Source: Amycolatopsis sp. NBC_01480
Lineage (GTDB): Bacteria; Actinomycetota; Actinomycetes; Mycobacteriales; Pseudonocardiaceae
Assembly (NCBI RefSeq): GCF_036227205.1
Contig: NZ_CP109442.1
Coordinates: 1,364,001-1,428,000 of the forward strand
Direction of reading: 5' to 3'
Length of the DNA stretch: 64,000 nt
Position 1 is the first letter of the stretch. Every line of letters starts with the position of its first letter. Positions 1-7,700 of the stretch are shown here, one piece after another. Under the pieces are notes generated by a model. It saw only the letters and a list, made by a program, of their open reading frames with translations, ran no database searches and was not told where the DNA came from. Both the position numbers and the translations under genes were made by a program.

Positions 1-597
1 GTCCACGTGGGTGGCGATGCTGTTGGCCGCGGCGACGGCCAGGCGCGGGGGCAGCCCAAGACAGTCCACTATGGACAACAGGTACTCCTGCCCGGCGAGC
101 TGCCCCGGGCCCAGCGCCGGCCGCACGCGGGACATCTCGCGCAGCCACGGGTGCCGTCGATGGACTTCGCGCGTGCGGTCGGAGTAGAGCTTCACCTGTG
201 CGCGCCAGTCGCCGAGCCGGGGCTCGCCGGGCTTGGGCAGGCGGCGTTCGACCAGTGCGTCGTCCACCATCAGGTCGACCAGCTCGGTTTTTCCCGGCAC
301 ATAGGTATAGAGGGTCATCGTGCCCGCGCCCAGTTCCTTGGCCACGCGGTGCATCGACGTGGCGGCCAGGCCGTCGGCGTCGGCGACCGCGATGGCCGCG
401 GCGACGATGCGGGCGACGGTGAGCGTGGGACGCCGCCCCCGCGCCGGCTCGCCCGCGCGGACCTCCCGGTCCCGCCAGAGCAGGCGCAGGGTCCGGTCGA
501 TCTGGTCGTCGACGGTCGGCTCTTCGCCGCACGAACCGGCCGGCATGGGCCTCAGCGCGGCCGTGTCCTTGCCGGTCCGCTCGCCTTCGACGGTCAT
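1..597 (-). CDS. TetR/AcrR family transcriptional regulator (3' end cut by window edge)
   Basis: Reads from an ATG at 597, with GGGGAG about 11 bases upstream, off the window edge; 199 codons are visible. A basic linker is followed at about residues 58-105 by a TetR-type helix-turn-helix (VARIVAAAIAVADADGL, then MHRVAKELGAGTMTLYTY). The ligand-binding half follows with a region typical of the TetR_C tetracyclin-repressor-like class. It is probably a ligand-responsive repressor. It is divergent from the DUF1992 gene at 715, so the shared 117-bp gap could hold its operator. The ligand cannot be told. Confidence 0.85.
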   Translation of the reverse strand, partial: MTVEGERTGKDTAALRPMPAGSCGEEPTVDDQIDRTLRLLWRDREVRAGEPARGRRPTLTVARIVAAAIAVADADGLAATSMHRVAKELGAGTMTLYTYVPGKTELVDLMVDDALVERRLPKPGEPRLGDWRAQVKLYSDRTREVHRRHPWLREMSRVRPALGPGQLAGQEYLLSIVDCLGLPPRLAVAAANSIATHVD

Positions 598-714
598 CGC
601 GCAGCCCGCTCCCCTGCCCCGGCGCCAGTGGTCACCGGCGATCCTACCGGCCGATCCGGGACCTTCGACCCATCCGCCGCGGACCTCACCCGGCTACCGT
701 CAGTAGAACTGGAG

Positions 715-1131
715 GTGGTTCCCGCGACCAAGCGCAAGCCGATCGGCGCGTCCTTCGGGTCCTGGGTGGACCGGCAGATCAACGCCGCGCAGGAACGCGG
801 CGACTTCGACGATCTGCCCGGCGCGGGCAAGCCCCTGCCGAAGCCCACGGGCCGGGACAGCGCCACCGAGTGGGTGCGGCAGCGGCTGAAGGAAGACGAC
901 CTCAGCGCCATCGACCTGCTGCCGCCGTCGCTCGCGTTGCCGCGGGAAATCCAGGACCTGCCCGCGAAGCTGGCGAAGGTCCGCGCGGAACGGCGGGTGC
1001 GCGAGATCGTCGAAGACCTCAACGCCCGGATCCGCGACGCCCACCGCCGCCCACAGGTCGGGCCGCCGCTGACCGCCGTGCCGCTGGACGTCGAGGAAAC
1101 CGTGCAGGAGTGGCGCGCCGCGCGCGGGTGA
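715..1131 (+). CDS. DUF1992 (DnaJ homologue subfamily C member 28 domain) protein
   Basis: About 138 residues with the DUF1992 signature: FGSWVDRQINAAQERGDFDDLPGAGKPL near the N-terminus, then an Arg/Lys-rich helical tail. In eukaryotes this domain sits in DNAJC28; the bacterial stand-alone form has no assigned biochemical function. The GTG at 715 is the first start next to the conserved block, but its GGAG lies directly against the codon, so the true start could be a little upstream. It ends 5 bp before the convergent VOC gene. Confidence 0.75.
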   Translation: MVPATKRKPIGASFGSWVDRQINAAQERGDFDDLPGAGKPLPKPTGRDSATEWVRQRLKEDDLSAIDLLPPSLALPREIQDLPAKLAKVRAERRVREIVEDLNARIRDAHRRPQVGPPLTAVPLDVEETVQEWRAARG

Positions 1132-1136
1132 GCGGG

Positions 1137-1595
1137 TTACGCGGCTCGGGTTTCCATGGCCTGGATGAGTGCGCCGTCGGGGTCGTAGAACAGGAAAGAC
1201 CGGAGCCCGGGTGAGGGGGACCAGATGTAGCCGGTCTGGGTCTCGTGACCGGCGGCCTTGACCCGCTGGAAGAGGTCGTCGATGTCGGTCACCGCGATCG
1301 CCAGCTCCGCCAGGCCGGTCGCGCCGTAACGCAGGTATTCGTCCGGGGTCTTGGTGGTGCGCGGATTGTGCGCCTGTTGCAGCTCCAGTGTGGCGCCGGA
1401 ATCATCGGCGACGATCACGATCCGGTTCGACGCGTTTTTCGTGCCGAGGATGTCGTCGAGCGTCGGGGCGTCGAACCAGCCGCCGCCGGGCTCGGCGTGG
1501 TCGGCCAGGACGTTCTTGAATCCCAGCAGGTCCCGGTAGAACGGCAGCGATCGGTCCAGATCGCTCACCATGACGCAGATGTGGTGGAAAGGCAC
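1137..1595 (-). CDS. VOC superfamily (glyoxalase/bleomycin resistance-like) protein
   Basis: 152 residues, the usual length for a single-chain two-repeat VOC protein. It begins MPFHHICVMVSDLDRSLPFY, the typical first beta-alpha-beta repeat with a metal-ligand His near position 5. The second repeat ends DPDGALIQAME, where the last Glu is the usual fourth metal ligand. It could be a dioxygenase, isomerase or glyoxalase-like enzyme; the substrate is not readable. It lies 43 bp downstream of the quinone oxidoreductase on the same strand and may be co-transcribed with it. Confidence 0.8.
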   Translation of the reverse strand: MPFHHICVMVSDLDRSLPFYRDLLGFKNVLADHAEPGGGWFDAPTLDDILGTKNASNRIVIVADDSGATLELQQAHNPRTTKTPDEYLRYGATGLAELAIAVTDIDDLFQRVKAAGHETQTGYIWSPSPGLRSFLFYDPDGALIQAMETRAA

Positions 1596-1638
1596 GGGTT
1601 TCTCCTCGGTGAAGTGACGGGACTCCGGCTACGGCTGG

Positions 1639-2574
1639 TCACCTATTCCTGCGGTTCTCCAGGACGACCTTGCCCCGGACGTGGCCGCCGGCCAGCAGCC
1701 GCTGGGCGTCCGCCGCCTCCTCCAGTGGGAAGGCGCGGTCGACGTGCACCGTGACCTTGCCCGACTCGACCAGCTCCACCAGCCCGGTCAGGTCCTCGCC
1801 GTCGAGTTTGAGGTAAACGGCGATGGTCCCGGGATAATCGGTGAGGGACTGCGTGATGGAAGCGGCCCGCACCCCCGGGGCGGCGAGCGCCGGCGTCGTG
1901 GCCAGAGAGCCGCGGCCCGCGGTGTCGAGCACGGCATCGACTCCGTCCGGAACGATCTTCAGCACCTGGTCGACGAGTTCGTCGCCGTACCGCACCGGCG
2001 TCGCGCCGAGTGACTCGATGAACGCCTGGCTGGCCTCGGAGCCCGTGCCGAGCACCCGGGCTCCCTGTGCCACGGCGATCTGGACGGCGAGGTGCCCGAC
2101 TCCGCCTGCCGCACCGTGGACAAGGACCGTGTCGCCTTCCGTCACCCGGAGGCTGTGCAGGATCGCCTGGTACGCGGTGAGCCCGGCGACCGGCAGCCCG
2201 GCGGCCTGGGCCCAGGTCAGGTTCTTCGGCTTGCGGATGAGCTGGTGCGGTTCGGCCCAGATCTTCTCCGCGTAGGTGCCGTAGTGCATGGCCTTGCCGC
2301 GGACGTACCCGATCACCTCGTCGCCGGGCCGGAATCCGGTCGCCGAGGCGCCGAGCCGCTCGACGACCCCGGCCAGGTCCCAGCCGGGCGTCACGGGGAA
2401 GAGGGAATCCACGAGAAAGTCCACGGCTCCGCTCTGGTACGCCAGATCCGCCGGATTGAGCCCCGCCGCCTCGATCCGCACCAGGACGAAATCAGCGAAC
2501 GTCTTCGGTTCCGGGAGGTCGACGATTTCGAGGACCTCGGGTCCACCGAAGGTCCGGTACTGAACAGCTTTCAT
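1639..2574 (-). CDS. NADP-dependent zinc-independent quinone oxidoreductase (MDR family)
   Basis: 311 residues starting at ATG 2574 (MKAVQYRTFGGPEVLEIVD), with GGAG just upstream; an upstream extension in this frame is not protein-like. GroES-like N-terminal domain, then a Rossmann domain with the nucleotide-binding stretch VLVHGAAGGVGHLAVQIA. Structural zinc cysteines are absent, as in the quinone oxidoreductase/zeta-crystallin branch of the medium-chain family. It would reduce quinones or enones with NADPH in the cytosol. It is divergent, across 100 bp, from a LysR regulator that probably controls it. Confidence 0.85.
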   Translation of the reverse strand: MKAVQYRTFGGPEVLEIVDLPEPKTFADFVLVRIEAAGLNPADLAYQSGAVDFLVDSLFPVTPGWDLAGVVERLGASATGFRPGDEVIGYVRGKAMHYGTYAEKIWAEPHQLIRKPKNLTWAQAAGLPVAGLTAYQAILHSLRVTEGDTVLVHGAAGGVGHLAVQIAVAQGARVLGTGSEASQAFIESLGATPVRYGDELVDQVLKIVPDGVDAVLDTAGRGSLATTPALAAPGVRAASITQSLTDYPGTIAVYLKLDGEDLTGLVELVESGKVTVHVDRAFPLEEAADAQRLLAGGHVRGKVVLENRRNR

Positions 2575-2674
2575 GACTCCAGCTTTTCTAGTGGTTCGGG
2601 TTGGCACCTCCAGCTGACCAGGGCGTGCGTGGCGCGGCAATGACGGTCTGGGCAACGGGTAATACCGTGGAGGC

Positions 2675-3619
2675 ATGAATCAGCTGGAGACCCGGGAGCT
2701 GGCCTATTTCGTGGCGGTCGCCGAGACGCTGCACTTCGGCCAGGCCGCGGAGCGCCTCGGCATCACCCAGCCGCCGCTTTCCCGCGCCATCGCCCAGCTG
2801 GAACGGCGCGTCGGCGTCCCGCTGCTGGAGCGCACCACGCGCCAGGTGACGCTGACCGCCGCGGGCGAGGTCTTCCTGGCCGAATGCCGCGCGATCCTGG
2901 CGGCGATGGACACCGCCGTGCGTAAGGCGCACAAGGCCGCCGATCGGCAACGGATCACCGTCGCTGTCCGCCCGTCGGCCGGCCCCGGCGTCCTTCCTGC
3001 CCTGCTCGCCGCCGGCACGCAGGGGGTGCTCGTCGACGTCGTTTTCACCTACGACGAGATCAGCGCCCTCCGGGACGGCACTGCGGACATCGCCCTCATG
3101 TGCCAGTCGGCCGCCATCCCCGGTCTGGAGCTGATGGAGCTGGGACTGGAACAGCCGATAGCGCTGCTTCCGGCGGGCCACCCACTGGCCGACCGGCCGT
3201 TCGTGACCCTCGCCGAGGTCGAGGCCCTGCCGGGCTACGCGGCGCAGATGCCGAACGAGGCACTGGACACCATGGTCGACCGCGTCGCGCTCGGACAGCT
3301 GGTGGTCGTTGTCGGGGACAGCGTTCGCGACCGGCTCGGCGGGACGGTGCGGGTGGTGCCGGTTCGGGGATACCCTGCCACGCAACTGGTTCTGGCCTGG
3401 CTCCCGGCCGCACGCACGACTGTTTCTCGGCTTACTGCGGCTGCTCAGGCGCTGTTGGCGGCGCAGGCTGCGACTGTTGGGGTGGGGAGCGCTGGGGTGG
3501 GAGATGCCGACCTCGGCGACACCCAGCCACTCGGCGGGACCCGCAATCAGCAGGATGCGGCGCGGGCGGCAGCACCCGTCGGCAGCGAGGCGAGCCCTGG
3601 CGGTCAGCCCGACGCATGA
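2675..3619 (+). CDS. LysR family transcriptional regulator
   Basis: 314 residues. The N-terminus has the LysR winged helix (ELAYFVAVAETLHFGQAAER then LGITQPPLSRAIAQLE), followed by the periplasmic-binding-protein-like effector domain to about residue 265. The last 50 residues are Gly/Ala/Gln-rich and look like an extension beyond the normal LysR fold, running into a repeat region. ATG 2675 has GTGGAGG just upstream. Its position divergent from the quinone oxidoreductase fits the usual LysR pattern of autorepression plus neighbour activation. Confidence 0.88.
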   Translation: MNQLETRELAYFVAVAETLHFGQAAERLGITQPPLSRAIAQLERRVGVPLLERTTRQVTLTAAGEVFLAECRAILAAMDTAVRKAHKAADRQRITVAVRPSAGPGVLPALLAAGTQGVLVDVVFTYDEISALRDGTADIALMCQSAAIPGLELMELGLEQPIALLPAGHPLADRPFVTLAEVEALPGYAAQMPNEALDTMVDRVALGQLVVVVGDSVRDRLGGTVRVVPVRGYPATQLVLAWLPAARTTVSRLTAAAQALLAAQAATVGVGSAGVGDADLGDTQPLGGTRNQQDAARAAAPVGSEASPGGQPDA

Positions 3620-3657
3620 GCGGGTGGCGGGTTTGCACGGTCCGGGCAGCCCGGCCG

Positions 3658-3762
3658 CATGCGCGATCCGGCTCTCCGCATCAGCAGTCCGGCTCGCTGC
3701 ACCAGCAGCCCGGCTCTCCAAATCAGCGGTTCGACTCGCTGCGTCAGCAGTCCGAATCTCCG
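3658..3762. repeat. Five imperfect 21-bp tandem repeats
   Basis: Units start at 3658, 3679, 3700, 3721 and 3742, and a partial sixth at 3763. The consensus is roughly CATCAGCAGTCCGGCTCTCCG. The 21-bp period keeps every frame open, so both strands read as heptad-like peptides, but no start, ribosome site or codon bias supports a protein. The tract follows the LysR stop directly. Confidence 0.85.
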
Positions 3763-3821
3763 CATGAGCGGCTGGCCGCATGAGCCCCCTGGCCGCCTTC
3801 ACCCCATCAAGCGACTGCCAT

Positions 3822-3837
3822 TCGCTCATGTGTTCGA
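3822..3837. promoter_or_regulatory. SOS (LexA)-box-like sequence before the DUF222 remnant
   Basis: TCGCTCATGTGTTCGA matches the actinobacterial SOS box TCGAAC-N4-GTTCGA in the whole right arm and in four of six bases of the left. It lies 12 bases before the ATG at 3850. SOS boxes in front of 13E12-type DUF222/HNH genes are known in mycobacteria. The damaged left arm fits the decayed state of the gene behind it. Confidence 0.45.
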
Positions 3838-3849
3838 TATCGTAGAACC

Positions 3850-4194
3850 ATGAAACCACCCCGCCGAACCACCGAAGTCACCCGCCGCCTCGCCCTGTCC
3901 GCCACGGAGATAGCTGCCATGACCGCCCTCGCCACAGCACTCGCCAACGACCTGCCGGAGACCCAAAAAGCCTTACAGGACGGCGAAATCGACATCGGTG
4001 TGGCCGCGGAACTAGCCGCCCTCGCCGGCTACCTGACCCCACACCAGGCCCACCTGGCCGCCGACGTGATGAATCCCGGCACCCCCGAATGGCGCTGGCT
4101 CAACCCGACACCCGAACCCACCCCGGTCGCCCCCACCACCTCGGCCACCCCAACTGCCCCGACTATCCCTGCCACTCCAGCGGCTTCGACCTAG
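3850..4194 (+). pseudogene. Remnant of a DUF222 (13E12-type HNH endonuclease) gene
   Basis: 114 residues. Positions 8-75 (VTRRLALSATEIAAMTALA … LPETQKALQDGEIDIG … LTPHQAHLAADV) resemble the central helices of DUF222, where full proteins of 400-500 residues carry an HNH domain after a Pro/Ala linker. Here the DUF222 N-terminus is missing. The linker becomes a Pro/Thr tail that ends in a TAG contained in the first unit of a 40-bp repeat tract, and no HNH motif (HHxxxxxxGG-type) follows. Family assignment rests on pattern likeness and is moderate. Confidence 0.5.
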
Positions 4195-4471
4195 CCACGC
4201 CAACATCCCAGCCATTCCAACAGTTTCGACCGAGCCGCCCCGACATCCCAGCCATTCCAGCGGCTTCCACCTAGCCGCCCCAACACCCCGATCAGCCCAG
4301 CGGCCTCCGCCTAACGCCCCGACATCCTGGCCACTCCGGCGGCTTCCACCTAGCCACCCCAACACCCCGGTCAGCCCAGCGGCCTCCACCTAACTCCCTG
4401 ACATCCCGGCCACCTCAACGGCTTCCACCTGGGCACCCCAACATCCCAGCCGCCCCAATGCCTTCCGCCGA
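4154..4471. repeat. Eight ~40-bp tandem repeats
   Basis: Units of 40, 40, 40, 40, 39, 40, 39 and 40 bp start at 4154, 4194, 4234, 4274, 4314, 4353, 4393 and 4432. A common core is GCCRCCCCAACAYCCC near the start and CGGCTTCCACCTA at the end. Units at 4274+4314 and 4353+4393 match as 79-bp pairs, so the latest amplification step was a dimer. The 39/40 period breaks every frame, and CTAG stops recur at the joints, so this is not coding now. It starts inside the DUF222 remnant. Confidence 0.9.
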
Positions 4472-4815
4472 GCTGCCCCAGCCAATCCGACTGCCCGAAC
4501 CACGCCCGGAGGTTCCCCTCAGCCCCCTGACCGCTTCAGCCGCTCAGCCCCAGCCGCTCCAACCAGTGCGGCCGCACCATTTGCTTCCGCTCCAGCCGCC
4601 GCGGCCACTCCAGTTTCCTCCAGGAAGCCATCCCAGGCACCCCAACCAGCCCGGCCGCAGCAACCGCTTCGGTCCCAGGCACCGCGGCCACTCCAGTTGC
4701 GTCCATGTAGCCGCCGCAGGCACCACGGGTACTCCAGCGGCTTCGACCTTGCCGCCACAGCCACCGCGGCCGTCCCGGTCACTCCAACCGTTCCATCTTC
4801 CCCACAGGAGGCCCA
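4472..4815. other. Gene-free Pro-codon-rich DNA
   Basis: C-rich sequence with recurring CCAGCC, CCACTCCAG and CGGCTTC words continuing the adjacent tandem repeats in a more degenerate form. One + frame stays open here, but it gives a Pro/Leu/His-rich chain with no ribosome site, no domain and no third-position bias. I see no gene. Confidence 0.6.
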
Positions 4816-5307
4816 TCAGTCCTTTGAGGACAATGCGTAATGCTCCCGCATCCCCGCACTAGCGCCGGGACCCGCGGCAAAACCCACATCAAGCTCGTCG
4901 AGCGGCAGGCCCGTGCGGCGGTCGACGAGCACGGCGTCCACCGGTTCGCCCGAAGTTCGGTTGATCAGCTGGATGCTCCGGGAATCAGCTGGCACGTGAC
5001 GGTCACCGAAACCTGCCAGGGTGATCAGCACCGGCAAGAACTCGCGGCCGCGGGTGGTGAGCACGTACTCGTGTCGAGGCGGGCGGGCCTGGTAGCGGCG
5101 GCGTTCCAGCAAACCCCCGTCGACGAGTTTGCGGAGGCGGCGGGTCAGCATGTTCGGTGCGATGCCGAGGTTTCGCTGGAACTCGTCGAACCTTGTGTAC
5201 CCGTCGAAGGCGTCACGGAGGATGAGCATGCTCCACCATTCCCCTACGTCGTCCAGGGAGCGCGCGATCGGGCACTCCGCGCCGCCGAGATCTGTGCGCG
5301 ACGCCAT
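4816..5307 (-). CDS. HxlR family winged-helix transcriptional regulator
   Basis: 163 residues from ATG 5307. It has the HxlR pattern: a Cys near the N-terminus (GGAECPIARSLDDVGEWWSM), then LRDAFDGYTRFDEFQRNLG, IAPNMLTRRLRKLVDGGLLE and a wing ending in YVLTTRGREFLPVL. The Cys at about position 12 is the residue that some family members use to sense aldehydes or redox stress. It overlaps the aldo-keto reductase stop by one base (TGATG), so the two are translationally coupled. It is expected to repress its own operon through the palindrome at 6373-6395. Confidence 0.88.
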   Translation of the reverse strand: MASRTDLGGAECPIARSLDDVGEWWSMLILRDAFDGYTRFDEFQRNLGIAPNMLTRRLRKLVDGGLLERRRYQARPPRHEYVLTTRGREFLPVLITLAGFGDRHVPADSRSIQLINRTSGEPVDAVLVDRRTGLPLDELDVGFAAGPGASAGMREHYALSSKD

Positions 5308-6356
5308 CAGACGACCGGGATCGGGTTGCGGACGAAAGACTCGCCGACGATGTCCGTTGACACGCCGGCCGCGGCCTCGTGCGGATTGCCCAACGGCACC
5401 GCGCTCACCTCGCCGAGCCGCGACAACTGCTCGGCAGACAAGGAAACGTCCAGTGCGCCAAGGTAATCCTCGAGTTGCGCGACGTTGCGCGGGCCGATCA
5501 CCGGCACCAGCGTCGTGGGAGACTGCTGGGCGAGCGAAAGCTGCCACGCCGCGGCGGCCTGCGACGGTGTCACGCCGGCTTCGCGCGCGACGTCCAGCAG
5601 TACATCGACCACCGCGGTCTTCTGCGTGCTGTCCTCGGTGTGCACCAGGCGGCCCCAGTCCTCCAGCCGACCCGACGCGCCGGCGCGATACTTGCCGGTC
5701 AGCAGACCGCCGCCGAGGGGCGACCACAGCGCGACACCCAGCCCCAGCGCCTCGGCCATCGGCAGCAGTTCACGGTCCGCGGTTCGCTCGACCAGGCTGT
5801 ACTCCACCTGGATCCCGGCCAGCGGCGCCCAGCCACGCAAGTCCGCCGTCGCCGCGGCCCACGAAACGCGCCAGGCCGGGAAGTTCGACAGGCCGGCGTG
5901 CAGGATCTTGCCCGACGAGACCAGGTCGTCCAGCCCGCGCAGGATCTCTTCCATCGGCGTCACGCCGTCCGGGAAATGCACCCAGTACAAATCAATCCGG
6001 TCGGTCTTCAGCCGCGTCAGGCTCTCCTCCACCGAGCGCACCATGGTCCGGCGGCTGTTGCCGCTCGCGGTCACCGAGCCACGGCCGGGCGAGGCGCCGC
6101 GCGTGTACTTGGTGGCGACGACGAAGTTGTCCCGCTCCGCGCCGAGGAATTCGCCGAGCAGCTTCTCCGACTCGCCGAACTGGTAGCCGTCCGCCGTGTC
6201 GATCAGCGTGCCGCCCGCCTCGGCGAAGCGGTTGAAGACCTTGCGGGACTCGCTTGCGTCGGCGCCCGCGCCCCAAGCCGTGCCGAAGTTGCCCGTGCCC
6301 AGCGCGTACTCCGAAACCCGCAAACCCGTGCGACGCCCGAACGTCCGGTAACGCAT
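5307..6356 (-). CDS. Aldo/keto reductase
   Basis: 349 residues from ATG 6356, with GGAGGTGG five bases upstream. TIM-barrel reductase of the voltage-channel-beta/YajO-like branch. It shows the catalytic tetrad Asp/Tyr in DTADGYQFGESE, Lys in VVATKYT and His in YWVHFPD. NADPH-binding positions near the C-terminus (VPVIGPRNVAQLEDYLGAL) are intact. It reduces aldehydes or ketones; the substrate is not known. It is the first gene of an operon with the HxlR regulator. Confidence 0.88.
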   Translation of the reverse strand: MRYRTFGRRTGLRVSEYALGTGNFGTAWGAGADASESRKVFNRFAEAGGTLIDTADGYQFGESEKLLGEFLGAERDNFVVATKYTRGASPGRGSVTASGNSRRTMVRSVEESLTRLKTDRIDLYWVHFPDGVTPMEEILRGLDDLVSSGKILHAGLSNFPAWRVSWAAATADLRGWAPLAGIQVEYSLVERTADRELLPMAEALGLGVALWSPLGGGLLTGKYRAGASGRLEDWGRLVHTEDSTQKTAVVDVLLDVAREAGVTPSQAAAAWQLSLAQQSPTTLVPVIGPRNVAQLEDYLGALDVSLSAEQLSRLGEVSAVPLGNPHEAAAGVSTDIVGESFVRNPIPVV

Positions 6357-6372
6357 GGTCCACCTCCGCCTA

Positions 6373-6395
6373 GTGACTATCAATATGCAAGTTAC
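6373..6395. promoter_or_regulatory. Imperfect palindrome, candidate HxlR operator
   Basis: GTGACTATCA-ATA-TGCAAGTTAC. The two 10-base arms match at 7 positions as an inverted repeat. It is AT-rich in a GC-rich genome and sits 17 bases before the start of the aldo-keto reductase/HxlR operon, overlapping where the promoter must be. HxlR proteins bind palindromes of this size. Confidence 0.5.
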
Positions 6396-6491
6396 CACGT
6401 AAACGGCAGTGCCTCGAGGGGTAACAGCCCATCGGGCCGTTAGCCGGCGATTCCGGCTACGCTGGGTTGTCCAGGGACCGGATGACGAGGG

Positions 6492-7646
6492 ATGGCCACT
6501 GTGATGCGTCGAGTTCGCCTGGCCGCGATGCTGGTGATCGCCCTGCTCCTGTTGTTCGGCGAGCCGTGGACGGTGTTCGTGCTGCTGCCGGACTGGCCGG
6601 TGGCGGGCACCGTCATCGGCACGGTCGTGTTCGCGGCGGCGATGATCGGGTTCCCGCTCCTGATGTTCCGCGGCCACGGCCCGGCGCAGAGCGACGCGGC
6701 CGCCCGCGCCGGCGACGTGGTGCTCGGCTCGATCTGGGTGCTGTTCACCTGGAGCGTGCTCGGCCACGTGCTGCGGCCGGCGCTCGCACTGTCCGGTGTG
6801 GACGATCCCGCCCGCCCGCGGATCGTCGCGGGCGCAGTGCTCGTCGTTTCGGCCGTCTTGCTCGTGACGGGCAACCGGATCGCGATGCGCGTGCCTCCCG
6901 TCAAGGAGGTCGACGTCGTGATCCCGCGGCTCGGCGCCGGCGTCGACGGGCTGCGCGTCGCGGTGATCACCGACACCCACTACGGCCCGATCGACCGCAC
7001 GAAGTGGTCCGAGCGGGTGGTGGCCGAGCTGAACCGGCTGCAGGCCGACGTCGTCTGCCACGCGGGCGACCTCGCGGACGGCTCGGTGGCCAGGCGCCGC
7101 AAGCAGGTCGACCCGCTCGGCGGCGTCGAGGCCCGGCTCGGCCGGTTCTACATCACCGGGAACCACGAGTACTTCGGCGAGGCCCAGGCCTGGCTCGACC
7201 ACATGACCAGCCTCGGCTGGGACGCGCTGCACAACCGCAGCACCGTCATCGAGCGAGACGGCGACGGAGTGCTCTTCGCGGGCATCGACGACCCGACCGG
7301 CGCGACGTCCGGCCTCCCCGGCCACGGCCCCGACCTGCCCGCCGCGCTGGCCGGCGCGGACCCGGAGCTGCCCGTCGTGCTGCTGGCCCACCAGCCGAAG
7401 CAGGTGACGCAGGCCAGCGAAGCCGGCGTCGACCTGCAGATCTCGGGACACACCCACGGTGGCCAGATCTGGCCGTTCCACCTCCTGGTCCGCCTCGACC
7501 AGCCCACCCTGTCCGGCCTGACGCGCCACGGCGACCGCACCCAGCTCTACAACAGCCGCGGCTCCGGCTTCTGGGGCCCGCCGTTCCGTGTGTTCGCGCC
7601 AAACGAGATCACGCTGCTCACGCTGCGCCGCGAAACCGCGCACTGA
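6492..7646 (+). CDS. Membrane-anchored metallophosphoesterase
   Basis: 384 residues. The first 130 hold about four hydrophobic helices; the calcineurin-like domain follows: VAVITDTHYGP (D-x-H), HAGDLADG (GD), ITGNHEYFGE (GNHE), LLAHQPK and ISGHTHGGQIWP (GHxH). This is the full two-metal site of the YkuE/YaeI-like phosphodiesterases. The catalytic domain is predicted to lie on one face of the membrane next to lipids. Ribosome site GAGGG before ATG 6492. The substrate is unknown. Confidence 0.88.
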   Translation: MATVMRRVRLAAMLVIALLLLFGEPWTVFVLLPDWPVAGTVIGTVVFAAAMIGFPLLMFRGHGPAQSDAAARAGDVVLGSIWVLFTWSVLGHVLRPALALSGVDDPARPRIVAGAVLVVSAVLLVTGNRIAMRVPPVKEVDVVIPRLGAGVDGLRVAVITDTHYGPIDRTKWSERVVAELNRLQADVVCHAGDLADGSVARRRKQVDPLGGVEARLGRFYITGNHEYFGEAQAWLDHMTSLGWDALHNRSTVIERDGDGVLFAGIDDPTGATSGLPGHGPDLPAALAGADPELPVVLLAHQPKQVTQASEAGVDLQISGHTHGGQIWPFHLLVRLDQPTLSGLTRHGDRTQLYNSRGSGFWGPPFRVFAPNEITLLTLRRETAH

Positions 7647-7700
7647 GCCGCCCGCCACTCCGCCTTGCCGCCCCGGGACGCGGTGCGGCAGTCTGCCGGA

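Noticed and set aside
3100..3783. Heptad-like peptide (HQQSGSL, HQQPGSP …) suggesting a coiled coil
   Set aside because: The 21-bp DNA repeat produces heptads in every frame on both strands. The frame overlaps LysR out of phase and lacks a start signal.
3658..4471. CRISPR array
   Set aside because: Repeats are adjacent with no unique spacers, unit lengths of 21 or 40 bp are contiguous, and no cas genes are present.
4458..4862. A 134-residue Pro/Leu/His-rich + frame
   Set aside because: It is made of degenerate repeat words, runs into the 3' end of the HxlR gene on the other strand, and lacks a ribosome site.
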